A DNA stretch of 39,232 nucleotides from GCA-2861595 sp035536185 (GTDB lineage: Bacteria > Actinomycetota > Acidimicrobiia > Acidimicrobiales > GCA-2861595). The notes below the pieces were generated by a model, which was not told the origin of the DNA, did not search any database, and saw nothing but the letters and a program-made list of their open reading frames with translations. The stretch's first letter is position 1. Each line of letters begins with the position of its first letter. Made by a program: the position numbers and the translations under genes. This document shows, piece by piece, positions 1 through 6,989 of this stretch. The DNA lies in contig DATLOM010000014.1 in NCBI GenBank assembly GCA_035536185.1, positions 1-39,232 on the forward strand, read 5' to 3'.

Positions 1-170
1 GCAGGTCGCCGGCGAGCCTGGTCGGCCGGCTTGCGGGCGGCCGGGCGGGCCCGGGCCGGCGGCCTGCTCTGCGCCGGCGGTGCCGGCGGGGCCGTCCGGG
101 CGCGGGCCGACGAACGCCGCTGCACCGCCGGCGCCGCCGGCCTAGACCGCCGCCGGCGCCCGACGGTCAC
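1..170 (-). CDS. ftsI: FtsI-like penicillin-binding protein, N-terminus (partial)
   Basis: An open frame begins at a GTG (170-168) that overlaps the ftsL stop as GTGA and runs off the left edge without a stop (56 codons). The visible part is a basic, Pro/Ala/Arg-rich cytoplasmic leader starting VTVGRRRRSRP; no membrane segment or catalytic domain is reached. Actinobacterial septal transpeptidases commonly have such a basic N-terminal tail, and ftsI follows ftsL in the standard mraZ-rsmH-ftsL-ftsI order. The name therefore rests on position and translational coupling, not on catalytic motifs. Confidence 0.5.
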   Translation of the reverse strand, partial: MTVGRRRRSRPAAPAVQRRSSARARTAPPAPPAQSRPPARARPAARKPADQARRRP

Positions 171-667
171 TGCCCGCTCGCCAGAGACCGCTTCACCCGC
201 GCGTAGTCATCCTCGGCCGTCGATTCGCCCTCGTCGCCGTCCGGCTCCTCGGCTGGTGCCGAGACCGCTCCGGTGGGCGAGAGATAGGTGACGCTCGGAG
301 GGGGGACCATCCCGAGGCGCTCCTGGGCCGTGGCCACGATCCGGGAGGGGGATTCCAACTCGGCGACCTTGAGCCGGAGCCGCTCGTAGCGGGCCTGCTC
401 GATGGCGGCGCGGGCCCGCAGGCCGTCGAGGCGGAACTGGCCCTGGGTCAACATCACGTGGGACGCCACCAGCCCGAAGAGGCCCAACAGCACGCCGACG
501 GCGACCAGCACGGTGACGACGCGGGCCCGGCGCGGGCGCCGGCTAGGCGCCGGGCGCACCACCCGCAGCGGCGGCGGGGCGGGGTTCGGGGCGGAGGCGG
601 GCCGGGGGTGGGGTGCGGTGGTCGCCGGTGACGCGCCTGACCGGCGGTTCGAAAGCGGGGCGGTCAT
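167..667 (-). CDS. ftsL: FtsL-like septum formation protein
   Basis: A 166-aa bitopic membrane protein of the divisome. A Pro/Arg-rich cytoplasmic tail (1-49) is followed by one membrane segment (about 50-72). A short heptad-like, Leu/Arg-rich coiled-coil stretch (about 76-105) and the SRIVATAQERLGM segment typical of FtsL/DivIC proteins come next, and the C-terminus is acidic. FtsL works with DivIC/FtsB and FtsQ to activate septal peptidoglycan synthesis by FtsW-FtsI. The gene lies 25 bases after rsmH and its stop overlaps the next start as GTGA. Sequence conservation in this family is low, so the call leans on topology and synteny. The ribosome-binding site before the ATG is weak, which fits readthrough from rsmH. 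Confidence 0.8.
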   Translation of the reverse strand: MTAPLSNRRSGASPATTAPHPRPASAPNPAPPPLRVVRPAPSRRPRRARVVTVLVAVGVLLGLFGLVASHVMLTQGQFRLDGLRARAAIEQARYERLRLKVAELESPSRIVATAQERLGMVPPPSVTYLSPTGAVSAPAEEPDGDEGESTAEDDYARVKRSLASGQ

Positions 668-692
668 GGCCGCACCAGCCGGCGGGCGCCCC

Positions 693-1625
693 TCACGGCA
701 GTCTCTCGCAGGCGCGCAGGCGGGCGCTCTCGGCCCGCCGGTTCACCGCCACCTCGGCCGCTGAGGGCTTGCGGGCGCCCCTGGTCAGGAGCCTCACGGT
801 GGGCTGGGCCCCACAGACGCAGGGCAGGGTCGGGGGGCAGACGCACCCGCCGGATGCCGCCTCGGCGAAGCGCTCCTTGACGATCCTGTCCTCCCCGGAG
901 TGGTAGGCGAGGACCAGGCACCGTCCTTCGGGGGCCAGCAGCGCAAGGGCGGCGTCCAGGGCCGGCCCGAGGATCTCCAACTCGTCGTTGACGGCGATGC
1001 GGATGGCCTGGAACACCCGGCGGGCGGGATGGCCTCCGGTGCGGCGGCCCGCGGCCGGGATGGCGTCCCGTACCACTTCGGCCAGCTCGACGGTCGTGCT
1101 GAGAGGCCGTCGCTCCACGATGCGGCGGGCGATACGGCGGGCGAAGCGGCGCTCGCCGCTGTCGGCGATGAGGCGGGTCAGCTCGAGCTCGGTGGTCGCG
1201 TTCACCACGTCGGCCGCCGTGCGACCGGTGGACCGGTCCATCCGCATGTCGAGCGGGGAGTCGAGGCGGTAGGAGAAGCCGCGCTCGGCCTGGTCCAGCT
1301 GCGGCGAGCTGACACCGAGGTCGAAGAGCACCGCGCTCACGGGAAGAGCGGCCCGCTCGGCGATCTCGGTGATCCGGTCGAAGCGGGCATGCTCCAGGCC
1401 GGCCACACGATCCCCGAAGGGGGCGAGGGCCGCCGACGCCGCGGCCAGCGCCGCCTGGTCGCGGTCCATGCCCAGGAGGCGGAGATGGGGGTGGGCCTCC
1501 AGCAGGGCGCGGGCGTGGCCCGCCCCGCCCAGGGTCGCGTCGATCAGCACACCGGGGGGAACCGGCGCGAAGGTGGCGACGACCTCGTCGAGCATCACCG
1601 GACGGTGTTGGAATGCCTGGCTCAT
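693..1625 (-). CDS. rsmH: 16S rRNA (cytosine(1402)-N(4))-methyltransferase RsmH
   Basis: A 310-aa SAM-dependent enzyme that N4-methylates C1402 of 16S rRNA at the decoding centre. Motifs in order: HRPVMLDE near the N-terminus, the SAM loop DATLGGAGHA (about 29-38), FDLGVSSPQLD, the family signature GFSYRLDSPLDMRMD, FQAIRIAVNDEL, and the C-terminal LAYHSGEDRIVK, with a Cys-containing segment (CVCPPTLPCVCG) near the end. Length matches the family. The ATG at 1625 is chosen because GGGAGG stands 6 bases upstream and the protein then starts at the conserved HRPVML region; the frame is open further upstream, but that part has no family similarity. It is second in the mraZ operon, about 125 bases after mraZ. 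Confidence 0.96.
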   Translation of the reverse strand: MSQAFQHRPVMLDEVVATFAPVPPGVLIDATLGGAGHARALLEAHPHLRLLGMDRDQAALAAASAALAPFGDRVAGLEHARFDRITEIAERAALPVSAVLFDLGVSSPQLDQAERGFSYRLDSPLDMRMDRSTGRTAADVVNATTELELTRLIADSGERRFARRIARRIVERRPLSTTVELAEVVRDAIPAAGRRTGGHPARRVFQAIRIAVNDELEILGPALDAALALLAPEGRCLVLAYHSGEDRIVKERFAEAASGGCVCPPTLPCVCGAQPTVRLLTRGARKPSAAEVAVNRRAESARLRACERLP

Positions 1626-1750
1626 CCGCAGCCTCCCGACCGGCGCCACGGCACCGGGGGCGGAGAGGTGGCCGTCAGCCTCAGCAGTCGAGAGGCAGCG
1701 CATGGGCCAGGCGTAGGTGGTGGTTGCGTCCGTAGTCGCGTTCGGTTCTC

Positions 1751-2167
1751 CTAGTCGTCGTCTTCCTCGGTCAGCTCGCGTTCGGCGGCGGCCACCTTCC
1801 GGGCCCAGACCTCCGGGTTCCACAGCTCGACCCGCTCCATGGCCCCGTTCACCAGGACGGCGTCCACGAGCCGTGCGTACTCCCGCAGGTGCTGGGCGAT
1901 CGGTACCCGGCCCTGCTTGTCGATGTCGATCTCCTCGGTGCCCGCTGCCCACACCCGGGCCAGGTCCCGCTCGGCCCGGCTCCCCTGTGACTCCTGCATC
2001 AGCCTGGTCTGGGCCTCGAACTCGTCGGGGGTCCAGAGAGCCAGGCACCGGCCCCGGTACTGGGTCAGGAAGGCGCCGCGCTCGAACGGCGCGCGGAACT
2101 TCGCCGGCAGGATGACCCGACCCTTGGGGTCCAGCGAGTGCTCGTGGCGCCCGAAGAACCTGGCCAT
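1751..2167 (-). CDS. mraZ: Transcriptional regulator MraZ
   Basis: A 138-aa protein with two SpoVT/AbrB-like repeats. The first is MARFFGRHEHSLDPKGRVILPAKFR (described here by its FGRHEHSLDPKGR and LPAKFR parts), and the second carries the matching DKQGRVPI core at about 90. MraZ binds direct repeats upstream of its own operon and represses division and cell-wall genes. The C-terminus is acidic (TEEDDD). GAGGAG lies 10 bases before the ATG. It is the first gene of the mraZ-rsmH-ftsL-ftsI group, and a clear promoter with candidate MraZ boxes lies directly upstream, so autoregulation is likely. Confidence 0.96.
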   Translation of the reverse strand: MARFFGRHEHSLDPKGRVILPAKFRAPFERGAFLTQYRGRCLALWTPDEFEAQTRLMQESQGSRAERDLARVWAAGTEEIDIDKQGRVPIAQHLREYARLVDAVLVNGAMERVELWNPEVWARKVAAAERELTEEDDD

Positions 2168-2214
2168 GTGCGATCGTGCTCCTCACCGTCGACTCCCTCT
2201 CGAGCGAAGGGGAA

Positions 2215-2244
2215 CGCCCTCCCCTTTACTCCACTTCGCTCCAC
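2215..2244 (-). promoter_or_regulatory. Candidate MraZ operator: three 10-bp direct repeats
   Basis: Read on the minus strand, three units lie head to tail with exact 10-base spacing: GTGGAGCGAA, GTGGAGTAAA and GGGGAGGGCG. A weaker fourth relative, TTGGAGGGAA, sits 20 bases further upstream in phase. MraZ proteins bind tandem G-rich repeats spaced by about one helical turn in front of mraZ. Here they start in the -10 region and run over the expected transcription start, a position suited to repression. Confidence 0.75.
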
Positions 2245-2271
2245 AGTAAACCCCTTCCCTCCAAGAGTCAA
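2243..2271 (-). promoter_or_regulatory. Promoter of the mraZ operon
   Basis: On the minus strand, -35 TTGACT (2271-2266) and -10 TACTGT (2248-2243) are separated by exactly 17 bases. This predicts a start near 2236 and a leader of about 69 bases before mraZ. The -10 overlaps the first MraZ box. Confidence 0.65.
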
Positions 2272-2294
2272 GGTATTTCTGTTCCTGACCGGGA

Positions 2295-2996
2295 TCAGCC
2301 GGACGGGAGCTGGGCGAGCAGCGCCTGCTCGACCTGGGCGGGGGTGACCCCGGCCTCCAGACCGGTGCCGAAGTGGCGGCCGTCGCGCTCGAGGCGAGCG
2401 CGCCCGGCGGCGTCCAGAGCGAGTAGCGGGGGCATGGCCGATGGGTCCCAGGCCAGCGGGACGGCGCATTGGAAGAGGGCGCCATGGCGGGCCCGGCGCT
2501 GGGCGATGCCGACGATCTTCCCGCCGCCGGCGGCGGTCACCTCACCGGCACCGAGCCCGGCGAAGCAGACCATCCGCGACCAGGGGGACGAGACCAGGGG
2601 CCCCCGGTGGACGGTGGCGCCGGTGGCGCCGAGAGTGGCGAGGGCCGAAGCCCATACCTCGCCCAGCCACCAGAAGGCCCGGCCCACGTCCGGCTGCCAG
2701 AGCGGGTCGCCGGCCGGGACGACGACGTCCACCCACACCATGCGACCCGGTCCCACCAGCACGGCTCCCCCACCACTGCGCCGGCGGGCCACCTCGACGC
2801 CGGCGGCCTCGGCCGCGGCAACGTCGACGTCGGTCGCCGACTGGGTCGAGCCGAGCACCAGTGCCGGCGCCGTCACCTCGCAGAACGTGACCGATCGTTC
2901 CCGCCAGACGACGTCCCGCCCATGCAGCTCCGCTGCCGGCGCCCGGAGGCGGGCCGTGGCCCAGCCCGTAGCCGAATGAGCGATGGCCCGCCTCAG
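2295..2996 (-). CDS. Lipoate-protein ligase A family protein
   Basis: A BPL/LplA/LipB-fold protein that attaches lipoyl or octanoyl groups to lysines of 2-oxoacid dehydrogenase or glycine-cleavage subunits. The lipoate-binding motif RRSGGGAVL (about 70) and the catalytic-lysine motif GGGKIVGIAQRR are both present, as in LplA (RR.SGGGAV and GRKI.GSAQ). The C-terminal accessory domain of long LplA is missing. No ATG, GTG or TTG lies at a sensible 5' position. The frame enters from the end of the HNH gene, and the best start is CTG at 2996, which overlaps the HNH stop as CTGA and gives 233 aa. It has no clear ribosome-binding site, so this start is inference. Ligase versus octanoyl-transferase activity cannot be decided here. 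Confidence 0.82.
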   Translation of the reverse strand: MRRAIAHSATGWATARLRAPAAELHGRDVVWRERSVTFCEVTAPALVLGSTQSATDVDVAAAEAAGVEVARRRSGGGAVLVGPGRMVWVDVVVPAGDPLWQPDVGRAFWWLGEVWASALATLGATGATVHRGPLVSSPWSRMVCFAGLGAGEVTAAGGGKIVGIAQRRARHGALFQCAVPLAWDPSAMPPLLALDAAGRARLERDGRHFGTGLEAGVTPAQVEQALLAQLPSG

Positions 2997-3499
2997 GCCG
3001 ACAGGGAGGTGAGCCCCAGGTACGGCTCCCAGTCGGGACGGGCCCGGCCGTCGGCGGCCAGTACCCACACTCCCTCCCGGGGGGCGGTGGGTGCCCGCCG
3101 CAGGATGAGGCTGGTCTCGTGCAGGAGGCGGTCCTCCTTGCGGGTGTTGCAGGGCCGGCAGGCGGCCACCACGTTGTCCCAGGTGTGGCCGCCGCCCTTG
3201 CTGCGGGGCACGACGTGGTCGATGTTCTCGGCCGCGCCGCCGCAGTACTGGCAACGATGCCCGTCGCGGGCGAAGACGGCCCTGCGGTTGAGGGCGACAC
3301 GGGTCTGGTACGGCACCTTCACGAAGTAGGAGAGGCGGACCACCGACGGCTCGGGGAACACGGCTCGCTCCGACCGGAAGACGGCCTCGCCGGCGGCGAG
3401 CATCTCGGCCTTCTCGGACAGGACCAGGACCAGTGCCCGTCGGGTGGGCACGACGCAGAGCGGCTCGTAGGTGGCATTGAGGAGGAGCGCTCTGGACAC
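2993..3499 (-). CDS. HNH endonuclease family protein
   Basis: A 168-aa protein. The N-terminal part (LLLNATYEPLCVV, then a conserved block to about 85) is typical of a widespread actinobacterial HNH family. The nuclease motif follows at about 98-136: CQYC, then NIDHVVPRSKGGGHTWDN and CRPCNTRK. This supplies the zinc-binding Cys pairs, the HNH His (DHV) and the Asn. The substrate is unknown; these chromosomal single-copy members are not obviously restriction enzymes. The GTG start (3499) is the first after an in-frame TAG. There is no Shine-Dalgarno, but TAGATA sits 6 bases upstream, compatible with a leaderless transcript. It overlaps the lipoate ligase gene by 4 bases. Confidence 0.88.
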   Translation of the reverse strand: MSRALLLNATYEPLCVVPTRRALVLVLSEKAEMLAAGEAVFRSERAVFPEPSVVRLSYFVKVPYQTRVALNRRAVFARDGHRCQYCGGAAENIDHVVPRSKGGGHTWDNVVAACRPCNTRKEDRLLHETSLILRRAPTAPREGVWVLAADGRARPDWEPYLGLTSLSA

Positions 3500-3550
3500 G
3501 GCCGGTATCTAAATGGCCGTCGGCGCTGGTGGCACCCGCATTTACGAAGG

Positions 3551-3814
3551 TTACCGCAGCACCTGGCGGTGGCTCCGGCACCACTCGAGGTAGGCGACGA
3601 CGTCGGCCGGGGCCGGTTGGGCGGCCCTGTCGCCGTACATGGTCTCCAACCGGAAGGCGAGGTAGGCGGCATCGGGGAGGGGCAGGAACGGGCGCCGGCG
3701 CCACCACCCGGGAGGCGCCAGCACCAAGACCTGTCGCAACGCCGTCACCCACAGGTGGGGGCGCACGGCGAGAGCCGGCAGGATCTTCAATATGGAGAGG
3801 CCCGGTGGGGTCAT
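3551..3814 (-). CDS. Conserved small actinobacterial protein of unknown function
   Basis: 87 aa, starting with an ATG that overlaps the stop of the ROK gene as ATGA, so the two are translationally coupled. The body is rich in aromatic and basic residues: RPHLWVTALRQV, PPGWWRRRPFLPLPD, AYLAFRLETMYGD and VVAYLEWCRSHRQV. It has no signal peptide or clear membrane segment. I recall similar short proteins with the GWWRRxPFLPxPD block in other actinobacteria, without an assigned function. The linkage to a sugar kinase gives no firm clue. Confidence 0.75.
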   Translation of the reverse strand: MTPPGLSILKILPALAVRPHLWVTALRQVLVLAPPGWWRRRPFLPLPDAAYLAFRLETMYGDRAAQPAPADVVAYLEWCRSHRQVLR

Positions 3815-4710
3815 CCGGGGCTTTCGCTCGCGGGGGCCCTGCCGCTCCGGGCGAGGCCGTCGAAGCCGACCTTGGCCGCGCCCACCAGCCCGCCGCCGGC
3901 ACCCAGCGCGGCAGGGACGATCCGGGCGCCGCGGGAGAAGGCGAGACGGGTCGAGCGATCCAGCTCGGCCTGAGCGGCGGCGAAGAAGGGCTCGCCGAAG
4001 CCCAGCGCCACCGAGCCGGCGACCACGGCCAAGCGCAGGTCCAGCAGGTTGGCCACCGACGCCACCGCCCGCCCCACCAGGGTGCCGGTGCGGGCCACGA
4101 TCTCAGGGCCCGCCTCCGCCGGCGGGCGCCCGGTGACGGCGGCGATGGACGGCCCCGACGCCTCGGCCTCGAGGCATCCCCGCGCACCGCACACGCACAT
4201 CCGGCCGACAACCGGCTCGACGATGACGTGGCCGATGTGGCCGGCGTTGCCGGCGGCGCCGTCGAGCAGGCGCCCACCCGAGACGATGCCTCCGCCCACG
4301 CCGGTGGACACCACCATGGCGATGTAGTCGTCGACGCCGCGCGCGGCGCCGGCCCAGCCCTCCCCCAGGGCCAGGGCCTTGGCGTCGTTGTCGATGAACA
4401 CGGGTACGCCGAGGGCCGAGCTCAGCCGCCGGCGCAGGGGGAAGTCGGTCCAGGCCGGGATGTTGAGCGGCGATACCAGCTCTCCACCCTCCGGTCCGAA
4501 GGTCATCGGTCCTCCACATCCCACCCCGCACACCACCTCTTCACCCTGCTGCACCTCCGAGATGACGGCCAGGAGGCTCTCGAACAGCGACTCGGCGTCG
4601 CCGGCCGACGTGGGTGCCACGGACGACCGCAACACCTCGCCGGCCTCGTTCACCACGCCGGCAGCGAGCTTGGTGCCGCCGATGTCGAGGGCCAGGGCGC
4701 GCCGCACCAT
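3811..4710 (-). CDS. ROK family sugar kinase (glucokinase-like)
   Basis: A 299-aa cytosolic kinase of the ROK family. Visible motifs are the N-terminal phosphate loop LDIGGTK (8-14), FIDNDAKAL with the catalytic Asp, VVSTGVGGGIV, GHIGHV with the zinc-ligand His, and the zinc cluster CVCGARGCLE. These fit a glucokinase or N-acylhexosamine kinase; the sugar cannot be read from sequence. The ATG at 4710 is the first start. The next codon, GTG at 4707, stands 6 bases after the -10-like TACCGT (4719-4714) and may be the real leaderless start, changing the protein by one residue. It is divergent from moxR across 30 bases. Confidence 0.9.
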   Translation of the reverse strand: MVRRALALDIGGTKLAAGVVNEAGEVLRSSVAPTSAGDAESLFESLLAVISEVQQGEEVVCGVGCGGPMTFGPEGGELVSPLNIPAWTDFPLRRRLSSALGVPVFIDNDAKALALGEGWAGAARGVDDYIAMVVSTGVGGGIVSGGRLLDGAAGNAGHIGHVIVEPVVGRMCVCGARGCLEAEASGPSIAAVTGRPPAEAGPEIVARTGTLVGRAVASVANLLDLRLAVVAGSVALGFGEPFFAAAQAELDRSTRLAFSRGARIVPAALGAGGGLVGAAKVGFDGLARSGRAPASESPG

Positions 4711-4726
4711 CGGACGGTACCTGCCG

Positions 4727-4732
4727 TAGGGT
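4727..4732 (+). promoter_or_regulatory. -10 box of moxR (probable leaderless promoter)
   Basis: TAGGGT (TANNNT) lies 8 bases before the GTG at 4741, with no Shine-Dalgarno between them. A mirror-image -10 for the ROK gene (TACCGT, 4719-4714) faces the other way, so the 30-base gap holds two diverging leaderless-type promoters. Confidence 0.45.
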
Positions 4733-4740
4733 TTCCCACC

Positions 4741-5721
4741 GTGGCGAGGCAGCGGGTGGCGACGATGACTGCGACCTTCGCCTCGACCTTCGAAGCGATC
4801 GTGGGCAACGTCGAGCAGGTGATCCAGGGCAAGGGCCAGGCCATCCGGCTCGCCGTGTGCTGCCTGGTGGCTGAAGGCCACCTGCTCATCGAGGACGTTC
4901 CCGGGGTGGGCAAGACGACGCTGGCCAAGGCCATCGCCGCGTCGCTGGGCTGCTCCTGGCACCGGATCCAGTTCACGCCGGACCTGCTGCCCTCCGACGT
5001 CACCGGCGTGACCGTCTACAGCCGCACCAACGGCAGCTTCGAGTTCCGCCCCGGCGGGATCTTTGCCAACATCGTCCTGGGCGACGAGATCAACCGGGCC
5101 TCACCCAAGACCCAGTCGGCCCTGCTCGAGGCCATGCAGGAGGGCCAGGTCACGGTGGACGCCACCACCTACGCCCTCCCCACTCCGTTCATGGTGATCG
5201 CCACCCAGAACCCGGTGGAGCACGAGGGCACCTATCCGCTTCCCGAGAGCCAGCTCGACCGCTTCCTGATGCGCATACCCATGGGCTACCCGGACCGGGC
5301 CAGCGAGATCCAGATGCTCGACACCCATGGCGGCCTTTCCACCACGGAGGTGGAGGACCTGGCCCCGGTGGTGAGCGTGGAGGCGGTGGAGGCGATGACG
5401 GCGACGGCCCGGGGGGTCCACGTGGCCCCGGCCATCAAGGGCTACCTGGTGGACCTGGCCGACACCACCCGCCGGCACCCCAGCCTCGCCCTGGGTGTGT
5501 CGCCCCGCGCCACTCTGGCCCTGCAGGGTGCGGCCCGGGCCCGGGCCGCGTCGCTGGGCCGGGAGTACGTGGTGCCCGACGACATCAAGGCCCTGGCCGG
5601 GCCCGTCCTGGAACACCGCCTCGTGGTGACTCCCGAGGCCGCCATCGGCGGGATGGCCGCGGCCGAGGTGCTCGGCCAGGTTCTGAGCTCCGTGCCCGTG
5701 CCCGCCGGTCGGGCGGGCTGA
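4741..5721 (+). CDS. moxR: MoxR-type AAA+ ATPase
   Basis: 326 aa from the GTG at 4741 (318 aa if the ATG at 4765 is used). It is an AAA_3 ATPase with Walker A EDVPGVGKTT, the FTPDLLPSDVTG segment, Walker B LGDEINRASPKTQSALLEAM (family hallmark), sensor 1 ATQNPVEHEGTYPLPE, the QLDRFLM arginine region and a C-terminal lid with SPRATLALQGAARA. MoxR ATPases act as chaperones or metal-insertion/maturation factors for VWA or DUF58 partner proteins. Here the DUF58 gene follows 29 bases downstream and the transglutaminase after that, the classic MoxR-DUF58-TgpA triad. GTG 4741 is preferred because a TANNNT box sits just upstream and no ribosome-binding site serves the ATG. Confidence 0.93.
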   Translation: MARQRVATMTATFASTFEAIVGNVEQVIQGKGQAIRLAVCCLVAEGHLLIEDVPGVGKTTLAKAIAASLGCSWHRIQFTPDLLPSDVTGVTVYSRTNGSFEFRPGGIFANIVLGDEINRASPKTQSALLEAMQEGQVTVDATTYALPTPFMVIATQNPVEHEGTYPLPESQLDRFLMRIPMGYPDRASEIQMLDTHGGLSTTEVEDLAPVVSVEAVEAMTATARGVHVAPAIKGYLVDLADTTRRHPSLALGVSPRATLALQGAARARAASLGREYVVPDDIKALAGPVLEHRLVVTPEAAIGGMAAAEVLGQVLSSVPVPAGRAG

Positions 5722-5750
5722 CGCCGCAGCCCTGATGGGTTTCTGACCGC

Positions 5751-6989
5751 GTGTTGACACGGCGAGGCTGGATGTTGCTCCTCGGGGCCGTGGTGATGGC
5801 CGTGGTGGGCCGCCTGCTCGGGCTGGTGGAGCTGTTCATGCTGGCCGCCTCGGCCGTGGCCATGGCGGCCGGCGCCGTCGCCTACGTCAAGTTCACCTCG
5901 TTCTCCGTCGACGCCACGCGCCAGCTCCGGCCTCCACGCGTCCCCGCCGGCACCGACAGCCGCGTCGAGCTGGCCGTGCGCAACACCTCCCGCCGGCGCT
6001 CCCCGGTGCTGGCCGCCACCGACCCCTTCGACGGTGGCAAGCGCCTGGCCAGCTTCCTCGTGGCGCCTCTGCAGCCGGGGGAGACGGCACGAGCGGCCTA
6101 CCGGCTACCCACTGATGCACGGGGCATATACGACCTGGGGCCGCTGTCGCTCCAGCTGTCGGACCCCTTCGGGCTGGCTCGCCGGTCGGTGCCCGCCGCG
6201 CCCCTCACCAGCCTCACCGTCTTCCCACGGGTGGACCCCATAGAGGCTCCCGTCCTCACCCGGGGGGACGACGCCTTCGCCTCAGCCGACCATCCCACCG
6301 CTCTCGGTTCGTCCGGTGAGGACTTCTACGCTCTGCGCGAGTACGAGGTGGGCGACGACCTGCGGCGGGTGCACTGGAAGTCGAGCGCCAAGCTGGACCA
6401 GCTGATGATCCGCCAGGACGAGGTGCCCTGGCAGGGCCGGACGACGGTCGTGCTCGACCTCAACGGCGCCGCCCACGACGAGAGCTCGCTGGAGGTGGCG
6501 GTGTCGGCCGCGGCCAGCATCGTCACCGCCTGCTGGCGGCGGCGCTCCGTGGTCCGCCTCGTCTGCACGGACGGAGTGGACTCCGGCGCGGGCTCGGGCT
6601 CGGCCCACCTCGACGCCATGCTGGAGCACCTGGCCGGCGCCGGCGCCCAGGGCACCCTGCCGCTGGGCGCGGTGCTGGGGCCCCTGCGGCGGGAGGGCAA
6701 CGGCGCCGCCCTGATCGTCGTCACCACGACGGCGGTGTCCCAGGGGGATCTGGACGGCGTGACCCGGATGCGGAGCCGGTTCGGGTCGGTGACCCTGGTG
6801 CTGATCGAGGTCGGGGCGGGCGCCGGCGCCCGGGCCGTCCCCTCGCTCTCCTCGGTGGTGCGGATTACGGCCTCGGTCCCCTTCGCCACGGCCTGGGCCG
6901 AGGCCTCGGCCGGCACCGGTGGCCGGCACCGGGCCGGGTCGCGACACCGGCCGGTGCCGCGGACGACGCCCGCCGGAGGCTCCCGCTGA
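5751..6989 (+). CDS. DUF58 domain-containing membrane protein
   Basis: 412 aa. Two N-terminal membrane segments (about 7-24 and 27-46) are followed by a beta-rich domain. The DUF58 signature FYALREYEVGDDLRRVHWKSSAK comes next (seen as YEVGDDLRRVHWKSSAK near 205), leading into a VWA-like fold (VVLDLNGA). The C-terminal tail is Arg/Pro-rich. DUF58 proteins are partners of MoxR ATPases; no enzyme activity is established. The GTG start lacks a Shine-Dalgarno. The stop overlaps the next gene as CTGA, and GGAGG near its 3' end serves as ribosome-binding site for the transglutaminase. The functional link to MoxR is by gene context. Confidence 0.9.
   Translation: MLTRRGWMLLLGAVVMAVVGRLLGLVELFMLAASAVAMAAGAVAYVKFTSFSVDATRQLRPPRVPAGTDSRVELAVRNTSRRRSPVLAATDPFDGGKRLASFLVAPLQPGETARAAYRLPTDARGIYDLGPLSLQLSDPFGLARRSVPAAPLTSLTVFPRVDPIEAPVLTRGDDAFASADHPTALGSSGEDFYALREYEVGDDLRRVHWKSSAKLDQLMIRQDEVPWQGRTTVVLDLNGAAHDESSLEVAVSAAASIVTACWRRRSVVRLVCTDGVDSGAGSGSAHLDAMLEHLAGAGAQGTLPLGAVLGPLRREGNGAALIVVTTTAVSQGDLDGVTRMRSRFGSVTLVLIEVGAGAGARAVPSLSSVVRITASVPFATAWAEASAGTGGRHRAGSRHRPVPRTTPAGGSR

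Noticed and set aside
1626..2186. Long upstream extension of rsmH through mraZ
   Set aside because: It overlaps mraZ in another frame, and the rsmH ATG at 1625 has GGGAGG and the family N-terminus.
2997..4277. Upstream extension of the lipoate ligase frame
   Set aside because: It runs through HNH, the 87-aa gene and ROK in the wrong frame with no domain similarity.
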